The notes: generated by a model not told the origin, from the sequence alone. A stretch of DNA of 64,000 nucleotides from Dryomyza anilis (GCA_951804985.1 OX638133.1:82501-146500); one strand, 5' to 3'; positions 36,840 to 48,489 are shown, counted from the first letter of the stretch. Numbers and translations are program-made.

Positions 36840-37860
36840 TAACAAACAACGCACGCTTTGGCATGTCGGCTGTCGATGTGCGGAGCGATAAAATAAACCT
36901 CGACTTGTTAAAATTTCAATTTTTAAGCTCACAAGCAATTAACACCTTTTTGGTCAACAGCAGCAACTCATACGCATTGGCAACAAAAAGCCAACTAACC
37001 AAATATTTGCTACCAGAAGTTAACGCTAACGAGCCAATTCAATTACGCGGCATGCGGGTCTAAATCGCAAAATAGCAACGGCGGCAGGCAGCAACAGCAA
37101 CTTGGAAAAATACAACAACTGCATCTAATAAAATGCAATTGCAGCCATATACAACAGCGGCGATATACAATAGCAGCAGCAACACCAATCCAATGCGCTG
37201 ACAATTGTTGCTGTTGACGTCAACGAGGTGTTAAAGCCAAAAATTGTTGATTTGCGTTTGTGGTGTGAAATTTTAAATTGCTGTTCCTGTTGCTGATGTG
37301 GTTTTTGTTATTGTTGCTGCTGTTGTCTAAATTCAGTTGCAATCAGCAACGCACGGCAGCACATTTCGCTGTCATGTTGCCGTGTCATGTTGCTGGGCTC
37401 GTTAATGCGGCCAACGCGCTCAACGAGCACCGAACAACGAGCGTCGTTTGCGCGGAGGTGGCAGCACTGTGCAACAGCAGCAACACATGGCCACTGGAAC
37501 AGCAGCATCAATCGCAGTCGTCGCTCGTCGCAATTGACAAGTGCAAATGTCCGTCTGTCCAGTCAGCCAACCCCAAGCCAACCAATGCGCGCGCAGTAGC
37601 AGTAGAAACAGTTGTTGCTCCAGCGACGACAGTTACAACTGCTGCCGTGACTAGCATTGCTGGCTGCTGTGTGCGGCTGATTGTCCCGATAGCGTTGTGC
37701 GTCGCCATAAACGCGCATGTTACGTTAATTGGGTTGGGTGCTATTTGCAGGGGATACGTTGTTCCTCTTCTGCTTTTGTGTTCTCTGCATCTGGTAATAG
37801 CAATTTCACTTTCGCCATTTAACGCGCTTTAGTTTTCTAAATGGCCGTAAAATTGATTGG
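36840..37860. promoter_or_regulatory. Single-copy GC-richer island, possible enhancer or noncoding transcript
   Basis: This 1 kb block stands out from the AT-rich surroundings and is full of CAGCAGCAACA and TGTTGCTGC words, as in exons and enhancers of flies. Open frames exist at 36863-37063 and 37278-37832 on +. The second starts with a Leu-rich run and has alternating Ala/Thr/Val stretches, but no domain or family resemblance was seen. A Pho-type GCCAT core (AAATGGCCG) lies near 37840. Confidence 0.3.
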
Positions 37861-37999
37861 CGTACGAGTCCATTCTGACATGGTCGCACTCAGTGAAAAA
37901 AAAAATATTATTATAAAAACTAAATAAAAATTTGCTTATCAAAAGAGTTGAAGAAAAAAAATTATACGAAGTTTATTGCCACAACAAACCCATCGACCT

Positions 38000-39589
38000 A
38001 TTCAATTCTCGTAAATGTTAAACACTTCTTTTATAACATAGGTTTCTTATCCAACTCATTAGGCGATTGAAAACCCCAGTCGACGGTTTTTTAAGAACAC
38101 GTCCACTGTGTGAGACCAGACCCCGACATTCTGCATCAAAGTTGATAGATTATTCGATTTCTTGCAAACAATTCTTTGCAAAAAATTGTACAATTCGTCA
38201 CCTGAAAATTTGTTTGGCTCAAACTCCATTGAGTCGATTTCGAGAAAAACGATAAAGAAGATTTGCATTTGAGTTAAAATAGGAGCATATTTTACGATTT
38301 GGAGCAAAGTCGATGCGGAAGATCTCCGATTTGATATGAGATATCGAAAAACGCATAACAGAATTAGAAGGAGAATATATAAGTCCTATATATTCAATTC
38401 CTAACTTCATTCACCCAAAAATTACGTTTGAGCCCAATGATCACCTGAGTCATTTGAGGTAAACCATTTGATTATTTCCTACAAAGGTGTTTTCAAACAC
38501 TTTAGTGTTTCTTTGAATTAGAGTTTACCTGAAACAATGTATTTTGTATGAGTAAATAATATCAATGTTATTATGATATCTGTAAAAACGTTTTTCGTGG
38601 CTGAATAACGTGGTTTTAAATAACGAATTTAATCAAATTTTGCTCAGGGATATATATAAAATATATGTTAATTTTTAACGAAGTCACAAAATGTGTAAGA
38701 ATTTAGACAACAGATTGTGTACACATTATTTGGAGAAGAATTATCCAAGAAACAATTGTCTTTCAGAAAACTTATATCGGTAATGAAATAGCTCTGGTTA
38801 AAATTCTCTCGGATGTCCAAAAAACAACGATGTTTTATAAACAATCGATATATTGCTTCGATACATCGATGTTTTCCGATGTAATATAATCCTCAGAATC
38901 TATTCGATACATCGATGTATTTTTTGATATATCGAATCACTGTTATATTCATATTTGCTAATCGAAACTAGCTAAATTTAATTAAATTTGATTATTTATG
39001 GAATTCTCTTTGAAATGGAACACTTTAAATTACCATTTGCTTCATACGTGGTTTTCGCGTTTTTCTTAAAATGACATAACATGGACTTTGACATTTTTGA
39101 TTCCCAAAATTATTTTATACACACAGCGTAGCACAGGTTTCTGCCAACAAATTATAAAATCTCAATATTCTGAAATAGCTCTACTTTATGTAAAATTAAT
39201 TTTCAACTAAAAGATTTTCAGAATTTAACAAGTACTAATATGCCTACGGGGAAAGCGAACCGATACGTGACTGTTGAATGAGTGAAAGTAACTGTTGCTA
39301 GTTTTCATCCTATCATATAAGAGACAAAATTTACCGGTTACTTTTACATAGGACTTATACCATAGGAACACTGGTCTATGAACTGTCCTTATATGACAAG
39401 TAGTCAAGAGAAAGAATAAAATACTAGATATCGTCTTTAAGTAATACTGATAGAAATTGTGCAAAGGTGGACAAATTATGTAGATCCAATCGAATTTTTC
39501 AAAAGTGACAAAATACGATTATTATGGTGAAATCAGTGTTTGAAATCATTACGGAAACTCTTATTCGAAAATTATATTCAAAATTAATA
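38000..39589. other. Intergenic stretch with a CGATA/ATCGAT cluster
   Basis: AT-rich with no coding support. At 38845-38936 the words ATCGATATAT, CGATACATCGATG (twice) and GATATATCGAA cluster within 90 bp. They match core motifs of DREF/BEAF-type boundary proteins (TATCGATA, CGATA) but also resemble transposon ends. Confidence 0.4.
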
Positions 39590-40015
39590 ATTCAAAACCG
39601 CCATTAAATTGATTCAGTTTTCGGTTTAAAATTTAATTATAAAAATTATACCATTATGTAAAGCTATATGATGTAATCAGTAAAAAAGTAATAATTGGCA
39701 AAGCACCAGACTTTATGATTTTTTTTTGTTTTTCAAAAACTATACACGATAGAAATTGACTGTTAACAGATTTTGAAAATAATAAAAAATATGTAAAAAA
39801 TAACCAGCAATATCGATTTGTACTTTAACTTCAAAAGCCATGCGCGAGCATAAAATTTTATTCATATTGACGAAAATATGAATTTAAAGTGATTTTTAAC
39901 TTCATATGCAATGCGCGAACACAGGACATTATTCTTTTTGACTCAATTTTTTTTGCGGTATACTCTAGCAGCACAATGTAACTTATTTGTCATAACCCGA
40001 CTTTGGAATTCCATT
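39590..40015. mobile_element. Diverged partial relative of the hAT element in E(Pc)
   Basis: Shared words in the same order include TATGTAATCAGTAAAAA, TAATTGGCA with CAGACTTTA, TTAACTTCA, GCGCGAACA with CAGGA, and ACTCTAGCAGCAC with ATGT. These match positions 10395-10860. Terminal repeats were not found. Confidence 0.6.
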
Positions 40016-40024
40016 TCAACATTA

Positions 40025-40070
40025 ATAAATAAATTCATATATAAAATATTATATATGAATTTATTTATAA
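40025..40070. repeat. AT-rich perfect hairpin
   Basis: ATAAATAAATTCATATATA is followed, after six bases, by TATATATGAATTTATTTAT, its exact complement. It adjoins the hAT-related fragment. Confidence 0.7.
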
Positions 40071-40199
40071 ATGTATCTTTATTATATTTATCAAATAAAT
40101 ATGTTATTAAACAATAAAAAATTGTTGTCGGCACAGTAGGTACAATCCTGCGTTAAGAACAGCTTGAGGCAGGAATATTTTATGTTTTCCATGCATTTG

Positions 40200-40990
40200 A
40201 TTTCTCGCATTAATGACTGTTTTAAAAAGCGCTGGCAATTAATTCCCTGACAATGTTGCTTCAGTATTTGTTGCTGCTAATGCTGCTGCTGATGCCACTG
40301 CTACTGTTGCTGATGCCAGCATTGCGATTATCTGTGCTGCCAAGATTTATGCAGCGGACGTGACTGCATTTGGGCCACATTTTCCATTTGCAGTGCGCCA
40401 GTTGCCGAGATTTGCGCAGTTCATGTTTTTGATTGTGTTGAGAGCTCCTTGTCCGGTGTCACACAATCCAAACAGCAGCAACAACATTGCATTTATCTAC
40501 ACCAATTGTTGATGTTGCTGCTAAGGCTATGGCTGTGGCTGCTGCTGCTCTGTTGTGTCAATACTTTTCGGTAGTTTTTCAATTTTAATTGGCAACATTT
40601 GCACCTCAATTGTGGGTCTCTGTTCGTTGGCCATCGCCTGCTGTTGCTGGGTGTTAGAGGTGTTGTTGCAACTGTATGGAGATGATGTTGGGGATGTTGC
40701 TACTGCTGCCATTTGATGCTCGTTGCACAGTGTTACATAGTATTGGTTTTTCCATCGTTTGGTCGTCATTATTCTTGTGTTAGAAAATTTTGCGATAAAA
40801 TCTTCAGCATTGTTGTTTTCGCCGGTTGGCATAATTTCTTTAAAGTCAACGTTTTGTAACGGTTTATGGAGCATTTAGTGTTGAGTTTTTATCTACATTT
40901 TTTATGAGGTTTTCTTTCGTTTTTATGGATCCTTTGTTGTTGTGCCTTCGGGTCATGTCGACTGTCATGTTGTCCGGAAATGTTGTTGCC
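40200..40990. promoter_or_regulatory. Single-copy TGCTGTTGCTG-rich island
   Basis: The block is GC-richer than its surroundings and dominated by TGCTGCTGATGCC and TGTTGTTGC words, with no transposon signature. It contains the - strand frame at 40527-40874 (below). GGCCAT near 40629 is a Pho-type core. Enhancer or transcript is open. Confidence 0.3.
40527..40874 (-). CDS. Hypothetical small protein, 115 residues, uncertain
   Basis: I do not recognise this protein. The frame runs from an ATG at 40874 to a TAG at 40527-40529. Composition is protein-like and not AT-driven: a charged N-terminal half (DFKEIMPTGENNN, TTKRWKNQYYVTLCNEHQM) and a C-terminal half with QQQQ, PTIEVQMLPIKIEKLP and a final EQQQPQP. 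There is no signal peptide, membrane segment or known domain. The start context is weak. It lies alone in the E(Pc)-inv spacer, in a block rich in CAA/CAG on this strand, which also raises the chance of an accidental frame. It could be an exon of a larger or noncoding transcript. Confidence 0.25.
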   Translation of the reverse strand: MLHKPLQNVDFKEIMPTGENNNAEDFIAKFSNTRIMTTKRWKNQYYVTLCNEHQMAAVATSPTSSPYSCNNTSNTQQQQAMANEQRPTIEVQMLPIKIEKLPKSIDTTEQQQPQP

Positions 40991-41721
40991 TATCTTCACG
41001 TTGACACTTTTTGTTTTATGATGATTTCTTTTTGTTTTTGCTTAGTTTTTACCAATTACTTATTTTTATTACATTAAGTGAGTGCCACTTATAAAGCGAC
41101 TAAATAAGTGTCACTTCGAATTGATTTTTTTTTTTAGTCAGCCATCAAGTATCGTCGACGTTTTACCATTTACACCATTTCTAATTATTACACATGGAGA
41201 AAAGTTATGCGATATTGGACATTAAAAGTATTCCGACCATTTAATTAGTTTTTACTGTTTCAATTATCTCATATAACTAATTTTTAACGCCAATGAACTT
41301 ATTTTTTTGTTTTAATACAGCTCAGTTAAAATTACAAAAACAATTATAAAATTTATTAAAAGGATTTGCAAAATGATTTACATATTTTTGGAATTTACAG
41401 AATATTGGAAAAATTCATCTTATGATTTAATAATGGTTTTTCGATAATAGAGGGTCGATAATCTTGAATCTGAAGGAAGTTTTGCAACACCACGATTCTT
41501 GCAATTTAGATTCATTGTACGTCAAATTATAAATTATAATAATTAAAAATCGCTTAAAAATGGTGATAGAAAGACAGAGGGTAAGTGAAAATAATATTTA
41601 TTAATAAACGTCTGTTTAAGATACTTTTAAGTACTCTATTATTTAAATTTGAGAAAGTTTCAGATTAAACTTTAACGACCACGAATTCACTTAAAACTTT
41701 TTAAAAGATAATAATAATAAT
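40991..41721. other. Intergenic AT-rich stretch, nothing recognised
   Basis: No coding support or element ends. CACTTATAAAGCGACTAAAT and AAGTGTCACTT repeat locally near 41080-41120. The (AAT)n tract at 41708-41721 is the tail of the adjacent reversed SINE. Confidence 0.55.
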
Positions 41722-42012
41722 AGTTTGACGCTTCAGTTCTGTATAGAACTTCGGCTGAGCTCTCTCTCTTTGAGCTGTGCGTGTTATATTTGTACTCAAA
41801 TGGGACCTACAGTTTATGCCGAATCCGAACGGTGGGTGAGAGCTATTCATAGGCAATGTTTTACTCTCGTATGTTTGCCATATACTGCCGAGAGGTTGCG
41901 TCGCATAGTAAAATGTTTTCTATATAAAAGATGTTGACAGTCGCTGAGGATCGAACCGCGAACCTTTCGGCTCGTAGTCCAACGCACTAACTAGACGCAC
42001 TACCGACGCTAT
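41722..42012 (-). mobile_element. tRNA-derived SINE, copy 2
   Basis: In reverse orientation the head reads GGTTCGCGGTTCGATCCTCA (B-box) with GTTAGTGCGTTGGACTACGA before it, and the body CTCTCGGCAGTATATGGCAA. The 3' tail is (ATT)n next to 41721. The A-box side carries an altered TAGTGCGTCTAGTTAGTGCG arrangement, a small duplication in the D-arm region. Confidence 0.85.
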
Positions 42013-42479
42013 GCTTTTTAGAAGATAGTTTTTGTAAAAAAATCCCGAGACTAAATTTCAGAAATTTTTAATGAATATTTCCGCAAAATTTCCTGCACAC
42101 ACAGATAATTTGAATATTTTGGGTTGTAAAATTTTTTCGAATTTGAATGGCAGATTCACGGCATATTTTGGAAACGGACAGAAAACACACAGCTTGTGAT
42201 ACAAACTTCGCCTTTGTCTATTTGCAATTGACTCGACCCTGCCAACATTTTGTTTGGGAGTCATTTTTCAAAATATGTTGAACACTTTTTTATATATAAC
42301 CCGAGATCCATTACATGTACTTTAACTATATCTAACTATTGGAAGTGCATGTTTTGATATACATTTTATATCTAAAAATATCTAAAATTGGCGAATATAA
42401 GTCCCAAAAATATTTCAAATGTTAACAAATAAGTTTCAAAAAATACACCAAACTGTTTGGTTTTTTTCAGTGTATCAAC

Positions 42480-42846
42480 CATAACAAATCAGTCTGCAGG
42501 CAATTTGCAGCTTGTCATCAACTCATGCAATTAAAACCGTGGAATTAAAAGTTTTCTTTAAAGACACGTGTGTCAATTAAAAGTTTCTCTTTTAATCATT
42601 AAACTAGCTACCTCCACTCCTCCATAAGCCACATATTCTCACTGCAATTACACTAAACACTGCTCTCTGTTGGTAATTAAAACATTTGAATAGTTAGGGG
42701 AGCCACTGGTTGAAGGGAGACTAAAATCAATAGCAACTCATTTCCCCATTTGCTATACACGGGGCACATAACCGAATACAATTAAATTCTAATTGAAAGT
42801 CTAACAAAAGCGTAATTAACGAATAATCCATGCCATTTGAATAGCA
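42480..42846. promoter_or_regulatory. Cluster of CAATTAAA/TAATTA homeodomain sites: candidate inv enhancer
   Basis: Within about 300 bp of apparently single-copy DNA are GCAATTAAAA (42527), GGAATTAAAA (42541), TCAATTAAAA (42572), TTTAATCATTAAAC (42591), GCAATTAC (42643), GTAATTAAAA (42672), ACAATTAAATTCTAATTG (about 42778) and CGTAATTAAC (42811). TCAATTAAAA differs by one base from the Engrailed consensus TCAATTAAAT. Less AT-rich DNA lies between the sites. A Pho-type GCCAT core occurs at 42831. Confidence 0.4.
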
Positions 42847-43953
42847 CACGCAGAGAAATCATCTGATTATAATATGATTGTGGCAGATAAATTACGATTA
42901 TTGAGATTATAGGGGATTTTCATAAGAATTTGATATATCGATACCGTACAGGCAGAACTTCGTAACCAAAATTTTGTCCGTGCATAGTAATATTTTAAAA
43001 TTTTGCGTTCCAAATTTGAAATAAATCCAAATAACACTTATTAATAATATTTCTTTTAGTGACTACATTAAGTATTTTAAACTCCTTTTGTGGTAATGGT
43101 AAAAATCTAAAAATATGAGTATATGTAGATAATATGTCCACCTTTAAAGCAAAAATATAAAATTTAAATAAAATTTAAATTTATAATCTACTTCCAATGC
43201 ATTTTTCCATCAAAGTAAAATGCAGACCACTGACTAGTCTAAATTTTTATTCAACATATGCCAAAATGTTCCTATATGTGTTGCCATTTACCGAAATTCG
43301 GAATACCAAGCCATTTGTGTATAAAACGTTTTACCTAAGCATCGTAAGTAGTACAATTTAAAAATTTTTCGAAATAAATTGAGACAGACAAAACATGGTA
43401 ACTACATTTTTCTTCAAATATTTCTGCATGTAATGGATATTATGGAAATTGGGCCACACTATTATTGTCAGCTCATTTAAAGGATACTTTACTACAAAAA
43501 TCAATAAAATATTGAACTACTCGATTTTGAGACGTTTTTGTCGCCTCTTATGAAATTTGTTTTTTGTTGGTTACGATCTTTTGCCTGTAAGATATCGATA
43601 TGTCAATGATTCAATCACAAAAGAAAATGAAAGTAATGTGATGGATTAATGATACAGTAATCATAGAATAACTTCATATTATACATCATGTCCTCGAATA
43701 TCTTTTTCGATATAATATCTTTAATAATGTTACATGATTGCTACAATAATAATACTATGGTCCTTTTTAAAAAATCGAATGCTGAGTTTCTAGTATATGA
43801 TAGGACCATGATTACAGATCTCACATAATTAATTTCTTTTGTATTTTACTAAAATATCCTCGTATTTCTCCTCGACACGTTTGCTACAATCATAATATTA
43901 TAATACTTTTTAATATGGTACTAATAAGTAATCATGTGTATTTTCTCTGCGTG
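42847..43953. mobile_element. 1.1 kb TIR element with CACGCAGAGAAA ends
   Basis: The left end is CACGCAGAGAAATCATCTGA and the right end is the complement of CACGCAGAGAAAATACAC. Internal words ATTATAATATGATTGTGGCA and ATAATACTATGGTCCTT match the older element at 34930-36066. The block GTAACTACATTTTTCTTCAA at 43400 is shared with 18957. No transposase frame. Confidence 0.7.
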
Positions 43954-44231
43954 CATGGAGTGGAGTGCATGGAGTGGAAGTACAGATGGATCCGGGACAC
44001 AAATGGTTGGTGTGTCCTAGGCACGTCCAATGTTAAATACGTAATAAGCAACTCAATAAACTTGGTAAACAACACAAGAAACAATCAACGTTGTTAACAT
44101 TTAATTAACTACAAACACTAATAAAATGACTTTTGTGACGAATGGGGCTGCAGTAATTACACTAAGTAACCAGGCAACATTTTACGATTGCACTGACAAA
44201 AGTGTCCATTGGTGAACGTCGCACACTGGGG

Positions 44232-44341
44232 CAGAACAAGTCAAAAGATGGTTATAAATTCAAATTTTGAAATAGCGTATAGACAAGTCAGAACAAGTCA
44301 AAAGATGGTTATAAATTCAAATTTTGAAATAGCGTATAGAC
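44232..44341. repeat. 57-bp tandem duplication
   Basis: CAGAACAAGTCAAAAGATGG through AAATAGCGTATAGAC occurs at 44232 and again at 44289 without visible differences, so the duplication is very recent. Confidence 0.9.
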
Positions 44342-45282
44342 CTTTGATTTCACCCCATCGTATTCTCCAATATTTCATCTATTAAACTACGTTTATATTT
44401 TTTTATAAGTCCTTCATTTGGGTCACAGCCATCTTTTAAAGTGATGTATTTTTAAAATAGAAAAAATAAAAAATTAATATTAATTTAACTAATTTTTAAA
44501 TATATATTTTTTTTAAAATGGTAAACAGAAATTGACCATTTTCATTTAGTCTATAAACTATACTTATATGTTAAGTTTTTCAAAATATTTGATGGCAAAA
44601 GAAAATTATTCATACCTTGTAACAAATATATATAAACATTCGTTTTAATATTTTTTTTTTACCTTATACATTTTTACCAAGTTGAAAACAAATATATATC
44701 AAAGCATATCAAAGACACTTTTATTCACTTTCAGATTCATATTATTGAAGATTTCAGATTCAATAATATGTATATTTTTAGATTTCGTCATTTCTTTATC
44801 CAAAATCTATGGGTCTACCTATACGAAAATTAACAACAATCTGTAGAAGTTTACATTATAGGGCAGCTCAAAAAAATTGCATGTCACCAAAAAGGAGCAG
44901 ACTCCTCAAATCGAAAATTTCTTAACACTCCCACCAATGTACATGTACAGAAACCGAAAACAGTTCGAGGTCACAACTACTTGTAGGATTATAAAAATGT
45001 GGGCAGAGCAAAAATAAAAAATTGTCACGCAATGTGGAAAGTAGGGCTAAACATTACAAAAAGAAAAAAAATGTGACCTCAAGGTCACGTGGTACCCGTT
45101 AAAAATCAAAAAATTTAAAAAAAATCTGTTTTTATTAATATTCTAAAAAAATATTTTTTAGAGTTCACAATTGTACAACATTATAGAATTTTGATAACAA
45201 AAAATGGGCGGAACATGCCCATTTTAACTTTATACATTGGTTAATTCCATATTTGTGTTCAGGTCAAATTTTATTATTGTAC
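44342..45282. other. Intergenic AT-rich stretch, nothing recognised
   Basis: Low-complexity AT-rich DNA. CAAGGTCACGTGGTACCCG near 45079 is the only less AT-rich spot. No gene or clean element was seen. Confidence 0.55.
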
Positions 45283-45628
45283 ATAGCGTCGGTAGCTCGC
45301 CTGGTTAGTGCGTTGGACTACGAGCGAAAATTCGCTGGTGCGTTCGACTATGAGCCGAAAAGTCCGCGGTTCGATCCCCAGCGACTACCAACATCTTTTT
45401 CATATAAAACATTTTTCTATGCGACGCTACCTCTCGGCAGTAAATGGCAAACCTACGAGAGCAAAACATTGCCTATGAAAAGCTCTCACCCGCCGTTCTG
45501 ATTCGGCAATAAACTGTAGGTCCCACCAATTTGAGCACAAACATAACACGCACAGCTCAAATGGTGAGAGAGCTCGGCCGAAGTTCTATACAGGACTGTA
45601 GAGCCAAACTATTATTACTATTATTAAT
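45283..45628 (+). mobile_element. tRNA-derived SINE, copy 3, with duplicated head segment
   Basis: The head reads GCGTCGGTAGCTCGCCTGGT, then GTGCGTTGGACTACGAGCGA and a second diverged GTGCGTTCGACTATGAGCCG, then the B-box GGTTCGATCCC. The D-to-anticodon region is therefore present twice, about 30 bp apart. The body and (ATT)n tail match copies 1 and 2. Confidence 0.85.
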
Positions 45629-46439
45629 ACTAATTTTATAAAGTTTTAACAATATATATTATATGAAAAGTAGGCGTAGAATATTGTTAACCACTCTATT
45701 TTTTTGTCCCTAATATCTATGAGGTATTAGGGGCAAAAAAAATCATTCAATTCATGGTGTTTCTGATTTAATCCCAGCTTTTTGGCCTATCTGCCACAGT
45801 GTGCGTCGGTTGTTCAATAACACTGTGCACCCCATTTGACCACCAGAAATTAAAATTACATATTTACACTGTTTTAAGTAATTTTGCTCTTTTCTTTTGA
45901 GGATGTTCTTTTGAGGATTTTCGAAAAAAAAACCCAAACACACGAATAATAATAAAAACATGGTAGACATTAGATGACTGCACAGATTTAAAATATGTAT
46001 AAAAGTCTACACATCAAGTATTGACGTCAATTTTAAAAACACCTATCAAACTTCATGGGATTTAAATAAAAATACTCTCAATTTTAGCTTACAAAAGGCT
46101 AATTTTTGATAATTTATTTCCCGAGATCCAGATAACCAGCATTTCTGTGCTTTAACTTTTATGTTAAAAAAAATCTCATCCATTTTATATCTGCTCTATT
46201 CAATTCGTATACTTCGGGATTGAGCGTAAAATAAATAAGTATTAACATTTTTTAATAAATTCTAGTACAATTTTTTTTTTTTTAAGATATTGTCTTGACG
46301 TGCTAAAGGTCACAAATACGGAGATAAATGGAAGTCTGTGAGAACCTTATAGCAGGATATCAAATTTTTCATATATTAAAGGTAGATACCGGCAAATTTT
46401 GTGGATGTGCCTTAGTCTGCTTGAAATAATTTGAAAAAA

Positions 46440-47400
46440 CTGTTTCTAAACTGCCTGGAGCCTGCCAAAAATGTTGTCTAGGGGGTTGGTTTTAATTCTA
46501 CAATTACGATATGTTAGAATGTGTAACACAGTGTTATTTACATGTCGTCTCCTAAGTTCTTTTATATGTAAGTCGTTCAATTGAATTTCATTTAAATATA
46601 AATGCACAAATAAACGAAACATGATGGTGGACGGATGGACGGACGGACGTATATATGGATAGATGTATGACGTACTGACAGGACGTTCAATGAATGGAGT
46701 GCGAGGAGCTACGCAGCATGGATGACAATTAGTGGCGTCCAGAAAACAAACAAACAGTGACCACAACCTCAACTGATTTGGGTTCGAGTCCTGCCACTCC
46801 GCTTGTCTGTCATTCGTATCCTTCGCCGTGAGTTGCACTTGTGGTCGATACGACCGATCGACTGACCGTCCGCCCATTCCATATGACGTTTTTCCAAGGC
46901 CCCTCAATGTCAAAACCCAACCAATTGACTCGATGAAGCCGAACACACACAAACACATTGCTCTGCGCCACGTTGCAGCCATGACAGGACATGCGGTGTC
47001 CTTTCCATGCCATTTTGTAAAAGTCAAATAACAACAATTGCGATATTTGCATTATTAGTTGTTTGTGTGATTGTTGTTTATTATTGAGAATCAGCTAATT
47101 ACGGGTTGTTGAACAGCGTCCATTCAACTGACCATTTTGACCGTTTAATCGTACAAAGGCGGCTCACAGACAGACAGACACACGGATCAGAGGTTCGAAA
47201 ATACCATAATTGTGTCATGTCTATCAAAATGTCGGCTGCCGATTTGTGTGTGCCCATATTATATCGATGCACAGTGAAATTATTTTATTTTATAGATTAT
47301 TTGATATCATCGAGTCCGGTCGCCCGGCCGGGCTCTTCTCGAAATTGACATATGAGACAGAGTCGCAATGACAGCCTGTGGAATAGGCTGTGTTGCGCGG
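46440..47400. promoter_or_regulatory. Single-copy island with GCCAT sites: candidate PRE or enhancer
   Basis: The block is GC-richer and unrelated to other parts of the window except for short GGACGGACGG runs. Pho-type cores occur in GCAGCCATGACAGG (46978) and CATGCCATTTTG (47008). ACAACAATTGCGATATTTGC and CAGCTAATTACGGG follow. Overlapping frames on both strands (46446-47027, 47106-47348) show no family resemblance. Confidence 0.35.
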
Positions 47401-47764
47401 TAGGTATTCCCTGAATTTTGGAGCTAATTGAGCTAATGTTTTGTGCAGTTTATTGTCAATTAAATATGCACTTTTTATGCAGAAATTACAACAAAACTTT
47501 GACCTAATATAATAATATTCAAAAATAAATTATAATAAAAATTTCATAATGAATTATTATAAGAACAAACGAGATTTCGTTTAAATTCTAATTCTACCCG
47601 ATTATTCTACTAGAAATTATTCTAGGGCCACTCAAACCAAAAACTAATTTTTCCGGAATATTTTTCTTGCAAACACACATATAAATGGAAGTATAACAGA
47701 TTATTAAGTATTATGGAATTTTTAAACGCAGATTTCGGACATATTTTGTAAACGGGTAGAATAC

Positions 47765-48075
47765 AGACACACACAAAAAAATATCTTTTCCTGTAAACAC
47801 TTTTTCAAACAAACACTAAAGTGTTTGCAAGCTCATTTGTAGGAAACAAGCGAAGTCTTTCGCACAAATGATCAATAGTGTTTCCCACAAATAATTGTAG
47901 TGTTTCTTACAAATATAAAAAGTGTTTCCCACAAATATTTAAGTGTTTCCCACAAATACGAAAAGTGTTTCCCACAAATATTTGAGTGTTTTCCACAAAT
48001 ATTTCAAAAATTTGTAGTGTTTGCCAAAAATACTTGAAGAGTTTCTGGCAAATGTAGTGTTTCGAAAATAAACCT
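47765..48075. repeat. Minisatellite of AGTGTTTCCCACAAATA units
   Basis: AGTGTTTCCCACAAATATTT and variants (AGTGTTTCTTACAAATA, AGTGTTTTCCACAAATA) repeat about eight times with a period of about 25 bp, mostly between 47877 and 48010. It is preceded by CACACACAAAAAAATATC, which looks like one end of a TA-type MITE. Confidence 0.8.
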
Positions 48076-48243
48076 TTTATTTCGACTGATATTGAGGGAC
48101 ACTAAAATTATTGTGGAAACACTACAACACATCGATGCATTATGCCAGGGACAGGTGTCTCATACAGTGGACGCGTCTAAACTAGGTTTTAGTCAGATGA
48201 TTTAGAGAAAAAAGCCAAGTTCACAACGCACAGAATTGCGGCA

Positions 48244-48489
48244 GTGTTTCTGCAGTCATCTGTTTTGAATGATGTGAAGACTGATTATGATGATGAATTG
48301 ATGGCAGCGGCTATAGATGATAATAATTTTGCTTCTTATTCGACACAAGAAGCTTATCCGCGATTATGCATGCAAGTGTTGGTTGACGCGGATAAGTTCA
48401 ATTGTTCAAGTGATGCATCTTTTGTTACAAGCTTTAGGGTTTTTGGGGCAAACCCTTTTAAAATAGATTGCGGTGTGGAAAACACGTAG
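48244..48489 (+). other. Orphan 81-codon frame beside the minisatellite
   Basis: The frame contains SSVLNDVKTDYDDELMAAAI and CMQVLVDADKFNCSSDASF, is acidic and not low-complexity, and has a better amino-acid mix than other frames here. I recognise no family. It lies between words of the AGTGTTT-type repeat (AGTGTTTGCCCCAAAGAAAT follows the stop), so it may be a fragment of a transposon-borne gene. Confidence 0.25.

Noticed and set aside
47765..48075. CRISPR-like direct repeats
   Set aside because: Period and spacer-less arrangement show a eukaryotic minisatellite; units vary and no unique spacers exist.
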